DNA of 64,000 nucleotides from Hoyosella levis (GCF_026008515.1 NZ_BQYM01000006.1:1-64000); one strand, 5' to 3'. Shown: positions 8,349 through 16,930, numbered from the stretch's first letter. Notes: generated by a model not told the origin, from the letters alone. A program made the numbers and translations.

Positions 8349-8852
8349 CTAGCTTTCCGTGCCCAGCATCGCCGCGAGCCGGAACGCCGTGATCCGGCAC
8401 AGTTCCTCGCGCGCCACGCGCCACTCCACGCCGGGATCATTGCCCAGCCGCCCCTCGAGCACCGCGAGCAGCTCCTCGGCACTACGCCCGTGCGCGAACA
8501 CCAGGTACACGTGCCCGAACCGCTCCTCGTAGCGACGGTTCGCCTCGACCAGGCGTGCCCGCACCGCCTCACCGGCAGCCGCGACCCGGGATTGCTCCGC
8601 CGCCGAGCGCCCCTCCCCCACACGATCACCGATGCGTGGATGCCCGGCGAGCCCCGCGCGAAGATCAGCATCATCGGTTGCCGCGAGCTCCGCCACGGCC
8701 TGCTCGCACAATTCCTCGACGCTGGCGAACGGCCGGAGCGCCACCACGCGCCGTGCCCAGTGCGGCGCCTCGCAGGCCTGGGCCAGGAAGCGCGCCGCAG
8801 CATCCTTGTCCGCGTCATTGAACGCGGCCAGGGACATCGCGCCCACCGTCAC
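8349..8852 (-). CDS. uraD: OHCU decarboxylase (UraD)
   Basis: 167 residues. It decarboxylates 2-oxo-4-hydroxy-4-carboxy-5-ureidoimidazoline to S-allantoin, the step after uricase and hydroxyisourate hydrolase. The catalytic His (AGHPRIG, residue 71) and Glu (SAAEQ, residue 86) are both present, as is the RYEERFGHVYLVFA strand. GTG 8852 overlaps the permease stop (GTGA) and has GGAG 8 nt upstream; ATG 8837 (MSLAAF) is a possible inner start. This copy keeps the residues that the OHCU domain on the neighbouring permease has lost. Confidence 0.9.
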   Translation of the reverse strand: MTVGAMSLAAFNDADKDAAARFLAQACEAPHWARRVVALRPFASVEELCEQAVAELAATDDADLRAGLAGHPRIGDRVGEGRSAAEQSRVAAAGEAVRARLVEANRRYEERFGHVYLVFAHGRSAEELLAVLEGRLGNDPGVEWRVAREELCRITAFRLAAMLGTES

Positions 8853-10801
8853 CGCAGCGACTCCAGCCGCGCCAGGTACGAATCGGTCACCGGATTAGCC
8901 TCCGCCACGAGATCATCAAACCTGTAGTTCATAATCTTGGCCACCTCCACAAGAGCGAACGCGCGCTCGCTCGCGGGCTGGTTGTCCAAGCGTGACGCTC
9001 CCGTGCGCAGCACCGCATCAAAACGGTCGATCTCGCGGGCACAAATGATCAGCGGGAATCCAAAGTGCATCCGGTACGCCGTCGCCAGCTTCACCACTGC
9101 CAGGTGCTCGCCCTGCTGCAGCGTGGACAACGCCACGTGGTCCGCCGCGATCGGTGTGCCCGTCTCATCCTCGGCGCCGAGATCAGGGAATGCCCGCAGC
9201 AGCTCCAGCTTCTCCGCGTCCGAGGCCATCAGCATCGCCTCCTGGAACGCTGCCCGCAGGTCATGCGCGTCCGCGAAGGGTGCTTGGCCGAAGGCCCGCC
9301 GCGTGACCCACCATGTGCCATGCACCAGCGGACCGAACGTCGCGTGGAACTGCTCCTCATCCATGCGATTGACATCGGCGAGCGTGATCTCGCCGCCCCC
9401 CGCTACCGCCTGCCCGCGCCGCCCGATGTGGAAGAACACGATGTTCAGCACGATCGCGGCGATCGCGCCCATCGTGATGCCCGTGGTGAACAGGATCTCC
9501 AGCCAGCCCGGCACGGCCGTCTCCACGCCCGGGATGACCACGCCGCCGGACTCGCGGCGCGTCTGCCCCTCCTCCACGTACAAGGCCAGGCCAAGAGCCG
9601 TACCGGCGATGATGAGGTTGCGCTGGTCCGTGAAGTCGACCTTCGCGAGCGTCTGGATTCCCACGATCGCCACCGACGCGAACAACGTGATCGACGCCCC
9701 GCCGAGCACTGGAGCCGGAATGGACTCCACCACCTGCGCTGCCTTGGGGAACAAGCCCAGCAGGATCATGATCACCCCGGCCGCCGCGACCACCCAGCGC
9801 GACTTCACACCCGTGAGCCGCACGAGGCCGACATTCTGGTTGAAAGCCGTGTACGGGAACGAGTTGAACGAGCCGCCCACCACCGTGGCCACGCCATCCG
9901 CGCGCAACGCTGCCGCGATGTCCTGGCGGCCGATGCGCTTGCCCACGATCTCGCCCGCCGCGAGCACCGAGCCCGTCGACTCCACCGAGGTGATCATCAG
10001 GACGATGATCATCGAAACGATCGCCACCGCCCCGAACTGCGGCCAGCCGAACGCGAACGGTGGCACGAACCCCACCCAGGCAGCATCCCTGACCTCGTCG
10101 AAGCGCGTATCGCCGAGCAGCCACGCCACTGTGGTGCCCACGACCAGCCCGAGCAGCACCGCGATGGTTCCCAGGAAGCCGCGGAACACTCGGCGCAGCA
10201 GGACGATCAGCGCGATCGTGCCCAGCGCGTACGCCATCCACCGGCCATTTCCCGGGTCGGGCAGCCCCGTCACCGGGCTCGTGATCGCGTTCCCGATTCC
10301 CACCGGCAGCAACGACACCCCGATGATCAGGATCACCGAGCCCGTCACCACGGGCGGGAAGAACCGCACCAGCCGCGCGAAGTACGGAGCGATCAAGAAG
10401 GTGAACACACCGGCCACGATCACTGCGCCGTAGACATGCAGCAGGCCCTCGCGGCCCCCGCCGTTGTCGTTGGCGATCTTGATGACCGGCGCCAGGCTCG
10501 CGAACGTCACCCCTTGCACCAGCGGCAGCCGCACCCCGATGCGCAGCACCCCCACCGCCTGCAGGATCGACGCCACCCCGCAGGTGAACAGGTCCGCCAT
10601 GATCAGCATCGTCAGGGCCTCGCCGTCCAGCCCGATCGCCATCGCGATCAGCAATGGCACCAGCACCGCGCCCGCGTAGAACGCCACGACATGCTGCGCG
10701 CCCAGCACCGCGAGCACCCGGACCGGCAAGACCTCATCAACAGGGTGCCGCCGGGCAGCAGGCCGCGAGTGCTCGCGGCGCAATGACGCAACAATGGACA
10801 T
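8849..10801 (-). CDS. NCS2 xanthine/uracil permease with C-terminal degenerate OHCU-decarboxylase domain
   Basis: 650 residues in two parts. Residues about 25-450 are a nucleobase-cation symporter-2 transporter with many hydrophobic helices, the QHVVAFYAGAV start motif, and the NQNVGL motif of the xanthine/urate branch. Residues about 475-645 match OHCU decarboxylase over its whole length (LRAAFQEAM, AYRMHFGFPLIICA, SRLDNQ, ALVEVAKI). In this domain the catalytic His is Phe (RAFPDLG, F538) and the catalytic Glu is Gln (STLQQ, Q562), so it is probably not an enzyme. A cytoplasmic scaffold or product-binding role on the transporter is my inference. First gene of the operon with uraD and uricase; divergent from the MocA-like gene. 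Confidence 0.88.
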   Translation of the reverse strand: MSIVASLRREHSRPAARRHPVDEVLPVRVLAVLGAQHVVAFYAGAVLVPLLIAMAIGLDGEALTMLIMADLFTCGVASILQAVGVLRIGVRLPLVQGVTFASLAPVIKIANDNGGGREGLLHVYGAVIVAGVFTFLIAPYFARLVRFFPPVVTGSVILIIGVSLLPVGIGNAITSPVTGLPDPGNGRWMAYALGTIALIVLLRRVFRGFLGTIAVLLGLVVGTTVAWLLGDTRFDEVRDAAWVGFVPPFAFGWPQFGAVAIVSMIIVLMITSVESTGSVLAAGEIVGKRIGRQDIAAALRADGVATVVGGSFNSFPYTAFNQNVGLVRLTGVKSRWVVAAAGVIMILLGLFPKAAQVVESIPAPVLGGASITLFASVAIVGIQTLAKVDFTDQRNLIIAGTALGLALYVEEGQTRRESGGVVIPGVETAVPGWLEILFTTGITMGAIAAIVLNIVFFHIGRRGQAVAGGGEITLADVNRMDEEQFHATFGPLVHGTWWVTRRAFGQAPFADAHDLRAAFQEAMLMASDAEKLELLRAFPDLGAEDETGTPIAADHVALSTLQQGEHLAVVKLATAYRMHFGFPLIICAREIDRFDAVLRTGASRLDNQPASERAFALVEVAKIMNYRFDDLVAEANPVTDSYLARLESLR

Positions 10802-10833
10802 GGCATCAGCCTGAGCAGGCAGTATTGCCTCAA

Positions 10834-10849
10834 GGTTTCACGGGAAACC
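10834..10849. promoter_or_regulatory. Palindrome resembling parS, between divergent genes
   Basis: GGTTTC-ACGG-GAAACC has perfect 6-bp arms. Its core GTTTCACGGGAAAC differs at one base from the ParB site core GTTTCACGTGAAAC. It sits 33 bp upstream of the permease ATG (minus) and 40 bp upstream of the MocA-like ATG (plus), where an operator for the purine operon would also be expected. One site cannot tell the two readings apart. Confidence 0.35.
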
Positions 10850-10888
10850 ACACCGCGCGCCGCGCACGGACGAGAAAGGGACGCCGCC

Positions 10889-11461
10889 ATGCCGCACTCC
10901 TGCACCGGCATCGTCCTCGCCGCGGGTGCCGGTAGCCGCTACGGCCAGCCCAAGATCCTCGCCCACGACGGCGACTGGCTCCGCACCGCCGCCACAACGC
11001 TGCAGGAAGGAGGCTGCACGCACGTCTTCGTCGCCACCGGAGCAGCGCGGCCATCCCTGCCACCCGGGACCACCGAGATCCACGTCCCCGCCTGGCGCAC
11101 CGGGCTCAGTGCCACCGTGCACGCTTCCATCACCGCAGTGACCGCCCTCACCAGTGAAAACGGCGAAAGCGGCAGCATCGTTTTACACACAATTGACACA
11201 CCCGACGTCGGGCCCGCGGTGCTCGCCCGGCTCATCGACAACCACCCCGGCTCCTGGGGCATCACCCGCGCCCTCTTCCAGGGGCGGCCCGGGCACCCTG
11301 TCATCATCGGCCGCGACCACTGGCAACCACTGCTCGCCAGCCTTGCGGAGGATGGTGCTTCCGATGCTGGGGCGCGCCACTACCTGCGCGGCCAGCACGT
11401 GCTCGGCGTCGAATGCGGCGACCTCGCCACCGGAGCCGACATCGACCATCCCGATCGCTAG
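10889..11461 (+). CDS. MocA/MobA-like nucleotidyltransferase
   Basis: 190 residues. The N-terminal LAAGAGSRYGQPK is the nucleotide-binding signature of molybdenum cofactor cytidylyl- or guanylyl-transferases. These attach CMP or GMP to molybdopterin for hydroxylases such as xanthine dehydrogenase. Its place beside a purine operon and 6 kb from a Mo hydroxylase supports a cofactor role, as for PucB in Bacillus. The usual acidic DMP segment reads TIDTPDVG here, so the metal-binding Asp is kept. GGGCHP-like (GRPGHPVIIG) is also typical. AAAGGGA lies 7 nt before the ATG. Which nucleotide is used is not readable. Confidence 0.82.
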   Translation: MPHSCTGIVLAAGAGSRYGQPKILAHDGDWLRTAATTLQEGGCTHVFVATGAARPSLPPGTTEIHVPAWRTGLSATVHASITAVTALTSENGESGSIVLHTIDTPDVGPAVLARLIDNHPGSWGITRALFQGRPGHPVIIGRDHWQPLLASLAEDGASDAGARHYLRGQHVLGVECGDLATGADIDHPDR

Positions 11462-11489
11462 CCGGGCGCGCGGAGCGCCCCACCGCCGG

Positions 11490-11555
11490 ATCTGCGAGCA
11501 AGAGTCAACAGATGTCCGATTTCGGGGAACGATCTGTTGACTTTCACTCGCAGAT
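11490..11555. repeat. Long interrupted inverted repeat between convergent genes
   Basis: Outer arms ATCTGCGAG (11490-11498) and CTCGCAGAT (11547-11555), a 4-nt internal bulge on each side, then inner arms AGTCAACAGAT (11503-11513) and ATCTGTTGACT (11532-11542) around an 18-nt loop. All 20 arm positions pair. It is richer in A/T than its surroundings and lies between the ends of the MocA-like gene and the convergent SDR gene. It probably acts as a two-way terminator or is a dispersed extragenic palindrome. Confidence 0.65.
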
Positions 11556-11578
11556 TCCCGCTGCCGACTGCCCGCCGC

Positions 11579-12478
11579 CTAGAGCACGCGCTTGACGATG
11601 CCGTCGACGACCCGGTCGAACGGCTTCGGGGCGCGGGCCAGGCCCGTCCCAAGGCGCATCGCGTAGTCGCTGACAGCCGTGGGCACGACGGCATCGAGGA
11701 GGACAGCACCCACGGCATCCGTGCCGACGAGGTACCGGGCGCGGGGATGCTTGCTGGTCAGCGCCTTGCGGACAGCGCGGGCGACGGGAGTGGGCGTCGG
11801 ATAGCTCGCGGACTGCTGCTCGACACGGTCAGCGAGGTCGTAGGAGTCGCGGTAGGCGGATGATTCGCGGTCGGGCAACTGCGCCATCGCGGTGCTCCAG
11901 ACGCCGGTGCCGTAGCTGCCGGGCTCGATGAGCACGACCTTGATGCCAAATGACGCGACCTCCCGGCGGGCGGCGTCGGAGATGGCCTCGAGCGCGTACT
12001 TGCTGGCGGAGTACCACCCGATCAAGGGCGGCGCGACGCGTCCGGACATCGAGGAAATGTTGATGATGCGTCCGTCCCCGCGCTCGCGCATCGCGGGCAT
12101 GACGAGACGCATGAGGCGGGCCGGAGCCAGGACGTTGATCGCGAGCTGCCGCTCCGCGAGGTCGCCGGACACATCCTCGATAGCACCTGGCTGGGCGATT
12201 CCCGCATTATTGACAAGCGCCCAGGGCCCGCCATCGGTGAGCAGGTTGATGCGGTCGAACGCATCACGGGCCTGCTCGTCGTCGGTGACGTCGCACTCGA
12301 TAGTGCGGATCCGCACGTTGGCCTGGTCCGCGGCATCGAGAACGGTATCCGCGGCGGCCTCGGTGCGAACGGTACCGATGACGTCGAAGCCATGCTGGGC
12401 GAGCTCGATCGCGGTGGCGAGGCCGATACCTCCGTTAGCTCCGGTGATGACAACGCTTCTAGATGGGGTGCTGGTCAT
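11579..12478 (-). CDS. Short-chain dehydrogenase/reductase
   Basis: 299 residues, classical SDR. TGANGGIG (cofactor loop, residue about 13), NNAG, a catalytic Ser in INISSMSG and YSASK are all present. The position after the first strand lacks an acidic residue and has Arg (TVRTEA), which favours NADP(H). The substrate is unknown. ATG 12478 starts 20 bp inside the end of the upstream membrane-protein gene, so the two are translationally linked; longer frames are shadows. The three minus-strand genes from 14287 to 11579 look like one operon. Confidence 0.88.
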   Translation of the reverse strand: MTSTPSRSVVITGANGGIGLATAIELAQHGFDVIGTVRTEAAADTVLDAADQANVRIRTIECDVTDDEQARDAFDRINLLTDGGPWALVNNAGIAQPGAIEDVSGDLAERQLAINVLAPARLMRLVMPAMRERGDGRIINISSMSGRVAPPLIGWYSASKYALEAISDAARREVASFGIKVVLIEPGSYGTGVWSTAMAQLPDRESSAYRDSYDLADRVEQQSASYPTPTPVARAVRKALTSKHPRARYLVGTDAVGAVLLDAVVPTAVSDYAMRLGTGLARAPKPFDRVVDGIVKRVL

Positions 12479-13427
12479 GGCTTTGCCTTTGCTCTGTCGG
12501 GTGGGCGGCGGCGCGCGCGGGCCTGCTGCGGCGCAGGTCAGCGATGATGCTGATGGCGTCGCCGATGACGAACGCGCCGATGAGGGTGACGATGATCCAC
12601 GGGCTGGCCTGGGGCACGCCGGCCTGCTCCATATAGGCAGGATTGAGGAGGCTGCTACGGGAGGCGGCGTGCACGAGGGTGGCGAGCAGCGCGATGTCCG
12701 CGAGCATGTGAGCGACGGCCAGCGGTATCGTCCACGTGCCGCGCGCGAGCCGCAGGACGTGCAGGACCAGCATGGCGGCGGCAAGCACCAGGATGATCGG
12801 CAGCCATGCCCGCCACAGCGCCGGATCCACGAACGGGATCTCGCGAGCAAGCTGCTGCCACACAAGGAAAACGATCAGCGCTGCCATGGCGATGATGGAG
12901 AACGCTGCGTCAGCACGCTGGCTGGAAGCGCCGCTCCGGGGCAGTTGCTCAGGCCGCCAGCGCATATCTCGTGATCGGGAGGCATGCCGATCCAGGAGCA
13001 CGAACACCAGGGTGGTCCAGAAGAGCAGCTGGATCGCGACCATCGCGGTTCCCCAGGCCGTGCCCGCGAGAACAGCGAGGTAGTCATCCGGGGTGGCGAG
13101 GATCTGGGGAATGCTGATGGCGAGCGCGGCTATCGGCAGCACGATCGCGCCGAGCAGCTTGATGAGCCGGAGGTAGTCGAAGTAGAAGGCGGGCCCGATG
13201 AGGTGCTGCGGCGCCCCGGTGTACTCGGCAGCCAGCCGGTGCGGGTCACCGAGCTCGACGAGGGCATCATGCTCGGCCTTGATCGGGTCGCGCTCATCCT
13301 GCCGTGCGATGGCCGACTCGATCAGGGCGCGGACGTCCGAATCGATGTCGGCGCGCAGTGCCGCGGGCACGTGGCGCGCGACAGCCCAGGCGTAGCGGTC
13401 GCTGAGGTCAGTGATTAGCGCGGCCAT
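12459..13427 (-). CDS. HAAS-type membrane protein
   Basis: About 322 residues. The N-terminal 80 residues match the HAAS signalling domain: DRYAWAV, an RADIDSDVRALIESAI helix and a LGDPHRLAAEYTG end. Seven or so hydrophobic helices follow, with a charged C-terminal tail. HAAS proteins are usually linked to membrane signalling or PadR-regulated ABC systems, but no PadR gene is near. The start is uncertain: ATG 13427 gives the domain N-terminus, while GTG 13460 overlaps the upstream stop as GTGA. No strong ribosome site is seen for either. Confidence 0.7.
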   Translation of the reverse strand: MAALITDLSDRYAWAVARHVPAALRADIDSDVRALIESAIARQDERDPIKAEHDALVELGDPHRLAAEYTGAPQHLIGPAFYFDYLRLIKLLGAIVLPIAALAISIPQILATPDDYLAVLAGTAWGTAMVAIQLLFWTTLVFVLLDRHASRSRDMRWRPEQLPRSGASSQRADAAFSIIAMAALIVFLVWQQLAREIPFVDPALWRAWLPIILVLAAAMLVLHVLRLARGTWTIPLAVAHMLADIALLATLVHAASRSSLLNPAYMEQAGVPQASPWIIVTLIGAFVIGDAISIIADLRRSRPARAAAHPTEQRQSHDQHPI

Positions 13428-13456
13428 GCGGAGATCATGGCACAAGCCGGGGGTGA

Positions 13457-14287
13457 TCACGTGGCGAGGAAGTCCCGGAAATCGGTGGCCGGGTGCCCGG
13501 CGATGCGCTGCACCACATCAGTGACGATGTCGAGCTCTCCGGTGGCGGCGGCAGCGTAGGAAGTGACCCAGCCGTCGATCTCCCAGTTCTCGGCGTCGAA
13601 GCGCTCGCGCGAGGCGTAGGCCTCGTCGAGGCTCTCGGCATAGTAAGTGGTGTGCTTGCCGGTGATGGTAGTGATCATCTCGGCCGCCTCGTGGAGGGTG
13701 AACGCGCGCGGGCCGGTGACGTCATAGGACTCGCCGTCGTGCCCGTCCTGGGTGAGCACTGCCGCAGCGACATCCGCGACGTCATCACGGGTGACCGCGC
13801 CGATCTTGCCATCGCCGGCTGGCCCACGGATCATGCCGTCCTCCCCGGCGAACAAGGGAATGACGTCCTGGTAGAGGTTGTCGCGCAGGAAGGTGAAGTC
13901 CACCCCGGCGGCGCGGATCGCCTGCTCGGTATGCCAGTGATCCCGCCCGAACGTGAACGTGCATTCCGGCGCGGCCGAGACGAATGACACGTACACGATG
14001 CGGCGCACCCCTGCCTCGGCGGCGGCCTCGACGACCCGGCGCTGCACCTCGGCGCGATCGCGGGTCTCCGGCGCGGAGACGAAGAAGAACGTGTCCACGC
14101 CGTCGAGGGCCTGGCGGATCGTATCGGGATGGCCGAAGTCGCCGAGAGCGATATCCACGCCCGGCAGCTTCACCTTCTCGGGATCACGGACGATCAATCG
14201 CTGGCGCGCGCCCGATCCGGCGAGCCGCTGGGCGACCCGGCCGCCGATCTGCCCTGTTGCCCCGCTGATGGCGATAACTCCACTCAT
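13457..14287 (-). CDS. NmrA-like NAD(P)-binding protein
   Basis: 276 residues. GATGQIGG near the N-terminus is the dinucleotide loop of atypical SDRs, followed by VRDPEK, where Arg suggests NADP(H). The YVSFVSAAP strand replaces the usual catalytic Tyr-Lys pair, as in NmrA and quinone oxidoreductase 2-type proteins. It may be a redox sensor or quinone reductase. It is the first gene of the operon with the HAAS protein and the SDR. Confidence 0.82.
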   Translation of the reverse strand: MSGVIAISGATGQIGGRVAQRLAGSGARQRLIVRDPEKVKLPGVDIALGDFGHPDTIRQALDGVDTFFFVSAPETRDRAEVQRRVVEAAAEAGVRRIVYVSFVSAAPECTFTFGRDHWHTEQAIRAAGVDFTFLRDNLYQDVIPLFAGEDGMIRGPAGDGKIGAVTRDDVADVAAAVLTQDGHDGESYDVTGPRAFTLHEAAEMITTITGKHTTYYAESLDEAYASRERFDAENWEIDGWVTSYAAAATGELDIVTDVVQRIAGHPATDFRDFLAT

Positions 14288-14424
14288 GGCCCCGACGCTA
14301 CTCCGGGATCATCGCGCGGGCGGGCCAGATAGCCGAGCTGGGGCCGCATTGCCGCGAACCTGCGCGAGGGAATTGGTCCGGGAGAACTGCACCGGGGCAA
14401 CCGTTCCGGACGTATCGTGAGGGA

Positions 14425-15348
14425 ATGGTGAGCATGCCCAAGGTCGATCCAGCGGTGATGCGGCTCGCGGTGCGTACCGCGGTCCGGCCGATCCTCTCGG
14501 CCCGGATGCCCCTCCGGCTGCAACGCCACCTCATTGCTGGCGCCTCGCTCATCTCGGCGCGGCCAGGCGGCATCACGCGCCGGACCATCTCGCTGGGCAG
14601 CCGCAGTGCCGAGCAGATCACGCACACCACCTCCGACCCGGGGACCGTGGTGCTGTACTTGCATGGCGGTGGCTACACCGTCGGTTCGCCGGCCACCCAC
14701 CGCCCGATCGCCGCGTACCTGGCTCGATCCGCCCGCGCCGCCGTAGCCATGCTGGACTATCGCCTCGCGCCCGAGGACCCCTACCCGGCCGCGGTGGAGG
14801 ATGCCGTAGCGGCCTATGGGGCATTGCTCGCCGACGGCATCCCGCCCGGCCGCGTCGTCATAGCCGGCGATTCCGCGGGCGGCGGGCTCGCGCTCGCCAC
14901 CGCGCTTCGGCTGCGCGCCTCCGAGGCACCCATGCCAGCCGCGCTCGTCCTCATCTCGCCCTGGGTAGACCTCAGCGTCTCCGATCTCAGCGAGACCCGC
15001 GATCCCATGCTCACTGCCCCCTGGCTGCGGGAATGCGCGCGTCGCTACATCGCTGGCGGGACCCTCACCGACGAGCTCGACCCCCTCCGTGCCAACCTCG
15101 CGGGACTGCCCCCCATCCTGATCCATGTGGGCAGCGACGAGATCCTCCTCCACGACGCCAAGCGCCTCGCCGCCCACGCGCGGGAAGCGGGCGTCGACGT
15201 GACCCTCACCGTCCTCGACGGGCTCTGGCACGTGGTGCACCTGCACAGCGGCCTGCTGCGCGCCGCCACCCGTGCCATCGACGACATCGGCGGGTTCGTG
15301 CGCCACGCCACCGGCAGCGATACCGCGCACCCCACCAGCGCGGGCTAG
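14425..15348 (+). CDS. Alpha/beta hydrolase of the hormone-sensitive lipase family
   Basis: 307 residues. HGGGYTVGS forms the oxyanion hole, GDSAGG carries the nucleophilic Ser, and Asp (GSDEIL) and His (GLWHVVH) complete the triad. This is the HSL/esterase class IV layout, so it should hydrolyse short to medium acyl esters in the cytoplasm. LipW/LipF-like mycobacterial lipases are of this type. GAGGGA directly precedes ATG 14425; a second ATG three codons on is possible. No operon partner; it is convergent with the isochorismatase gene across a long palindrome. Confidence 0.88.
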   Translation: MVSMPKVDPAVMRLAVRTAVRPILSARMPLRLQRHLIAGASLISARPGGITRRTISLGSRSAEQITHTTSDPGTVVLYLHGGGYTVGSPATHRPIAAYLARSARAAVAMLDYRLAPEDPYPAAVEDAVAAYGALLADGIPPGRVVIAGDSAGGGLALATALRLRASEAPMPAALVLISPWVDLSVSDLSETRDPMLTAPWLRECARRYIAGGTLTDELDPLRANLAGLPPILIHVGSDEILLHDAKRLAAHAREAGVDVTLTVLDGLWHVVHLHSGLLRAATRAIDDIGGFVRHATGSDTAHPTSAG

Positions 15349-15434
15349 CGGGGGCGGCCGCAGGGGGTCAGGTACCGGCCCTGGACCTCGGGTGTCCGAG
15401 AGCGGCCCTCGAGGGCAATAGCACCGGATACCGT

Positions 15435-15484
15435 CAAACGCGATAGAAGCCGACCTGGGTTTTCCGCAGTTTCTATCGCGTTTG
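15435..15484. repeat. Perfect 14-bp inverted repeat between convergent genes
   Basis: CAAACGCGATAGAA (15435-15448) and TTCTATCGCGTTTG (15471-15484) pair without mismatch around a 22-nt loop. It occupies the 178-bp gap between the esterase and isochorismatase stops. The layout (A/T-rich long stem, about 20-nt loop, convergent ends) copies the element at 11490-11555 although the sequence differs. A two-way terminator is the simplest reading. Confidence 0.65.
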
Positions 15485-15526
15485 CGGCGCCGCGCGGGCT
15501 AGCGCCCCCGCAGCGATCAATGTGCG

Positions 15527-16162
15527 CTAGGCGAGGCCAAGCCGCTCACGCTCGGGGAAGTACCATTGCAATACTTTGCGCAGGTTGTCCGCGTCCGGCC
15601 GGGCCCAGTTGCGCATCAGCTCGCTGCCGAAGGAAATCGCGTTGACCGGGCGCGCTCCGGCCGAGATCATGCGATCGAAAGCGCGATTGTGGGCCGTGGG
15701 CGAGATCCCGCCGACAGCGTCCGCCACCGGGTAGACCTCGTAGCCCTCGGCGAGCATGTCCAAGGTGGGGAAGGTGAGGCACACTTCGGTCCACAGTCCA
15801 GCGATGACGACCTTGCGCCGGCCCGTGGCTTCGACGGCTTCGCGGAACTCCGTGTCCTCCCAGGCGTTCACCCCGGTCCTATCGATCTCGGTCACGCCGG
15901 GGAGCTCTGCGAGGATCGTCGGATTGGTGCCCTCGTTGCGGCCAAGATCGACTCCGACGGTGGAGACGATGACCGGCACGTCGTACGCGGTCGCGAGCTT
16001 GCACAGGGCGATGACGTTGAGGTCGATCTCTTCCCTGGTCGAGGACGTGATGGTGGAGTACTGGCCGGGCTGGTAGTCGATGAGCACGACGACGCAGTTG
16101 CTGGGGGTAAGCAGATGATCGTTCTTGGGATCACGCAAGGGTTCCGGGACGGTCTTGGGCAT
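15527..16162 (-). CDS. Isochorismatase-family cysteine hydrolase
   Basis: 211 residues. The catalytic Asp is in VLIDYQPGQ (residue about 28), and the nucleophilic Cys is in GLWTEVCLTFP after a cis-peptide-type VVIAG strand. The family includes nicotinamidase, isochorismatase and several amidases. The length and the N-terminal DPKNDHLLTPSN resemble YcaC-like hydrolases whose substrate is not established. AGGAGG lies 5 nt upstream of ATG 16162; the longer frame upstream is shadow. It is monocistronic. Confidence 0.85.
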   Translation of the reverse strand: MPKTVPEPLRDPKNDHLLTPSNCVVVLIDYQPGQYSTITSSTREEIDLNVIALCKLATAYDVPVIVSTVGVDLGRNEGTNPTILAELPGVTEIDRTGVNAWEDTEFREAVEATGRRKVVIAGLWTEVCLTFPTLDMLAEGYEVYPVADAVGGISPTAHNRAFDRMISAGARPVNAISFGSELMRNWARPDADNLRKVLQWYFPERERLGLA

Positions 16163-16287
16163 CGGTGCCTCCTGCGCTTGGCGCCTAGATCTGGTGGTCC
16201 ACAAAGACTGTAGTGCTAGATCGGGAGTTCGCGGGCGCAGCGTCTGAAATGCGCATATCTCGCGCCGTGAGGGTGTCGTCCGGCGTC

Positions 16288-16755
16288 CTACGCACCGCCG
16301 ATCTCGTGCTGGTAGCGCTCGAGCAGCGCGTCTGGGTCCGAGTCCGGGATGGTGATACCGAGCGCTGCGGCGAGGTCGTCGAGGCACAGGTGCCAGGCGG
16401 TGGCGACGTGGGCGGCCTCGGCCGGGCTGGCGTCGTTCAGGTGGTGGGCAAGCGTGAGGGTGGCGCCTTCGAGGGTGGGGGTGATGCTCCATTCGAGGGT
16501 GTCGTCGCCCCATGCGTGGGCGAGTTCATGCGGTGCTGACACGGCCTGGACGGTGGTGTCGATGGGCTCGTCGTCAGGAGTCTCGCGGGTCTCGGCGGGG
16601 CCGGGGGTGGTGAGGTCGCGGTCGGGGTTGACGGGTGACCATTGCATCAGCAGCGGAGCTTCGGTGAGGAAGGTCCAGAGGGTGTCGTCCTGGGCGGCGT
16701 AGTCGCGGGCGAGGGTGAGGGTGTTGTCGCGCAGCGTGGCGGTGTGCTCGGGCAT
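16288..16755 (-). CDS. SRPBCC/AHSA1-like protein
   Basis: 155 residues. The pattern DYAAQDDTLWTFLTEAPLLMQW at the N-terminus and a late HHLNDASPAEAAHVATAWHLCLDDL helix fit the START-like helix-grip fold seen in SRPBCC/Aha1 proteins; AWHLCLDDLAAAL is typical of this branch. These bind hydrophobic ligands or act as stress proteins; the ligand is unknown. The sequence is rich in Asp and Thr. It is monocistronic with about 125 bp on the downstream side in which I see no gene. Confidence 0.75.
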   Translation of the reverse strand: MPEHTATLRDNTLTLARDYAAQDDTLWTFLTEAPLLMQWSPVNPDRDLTTPGPAETRETPDDEPIDTTVQAVSAPHELAHAWGDDTLEWSITPTLEGATLTLAHHLNDASPAEAAHVATAWHLCLDDLAAALGITIPDSDPDALLERYQHEIGGA

Positions 16756-16930
16756 GGGTGCAGCCTACGTCCGGGCGCCGACGGCCAGTCTTGCCTGGCA
16801 GTGCCGCGCCAGCATAAGCCTACGAATCGCAACAACTAGTGCCCGGAACCAGCGCCAGGAGTTGAGTTCCATAGGCTTCTGCAGCTCTCGGGCCGGGTAT
16901 CGGCCAGCGCCACGCTGCTAGGGTCGAGTC

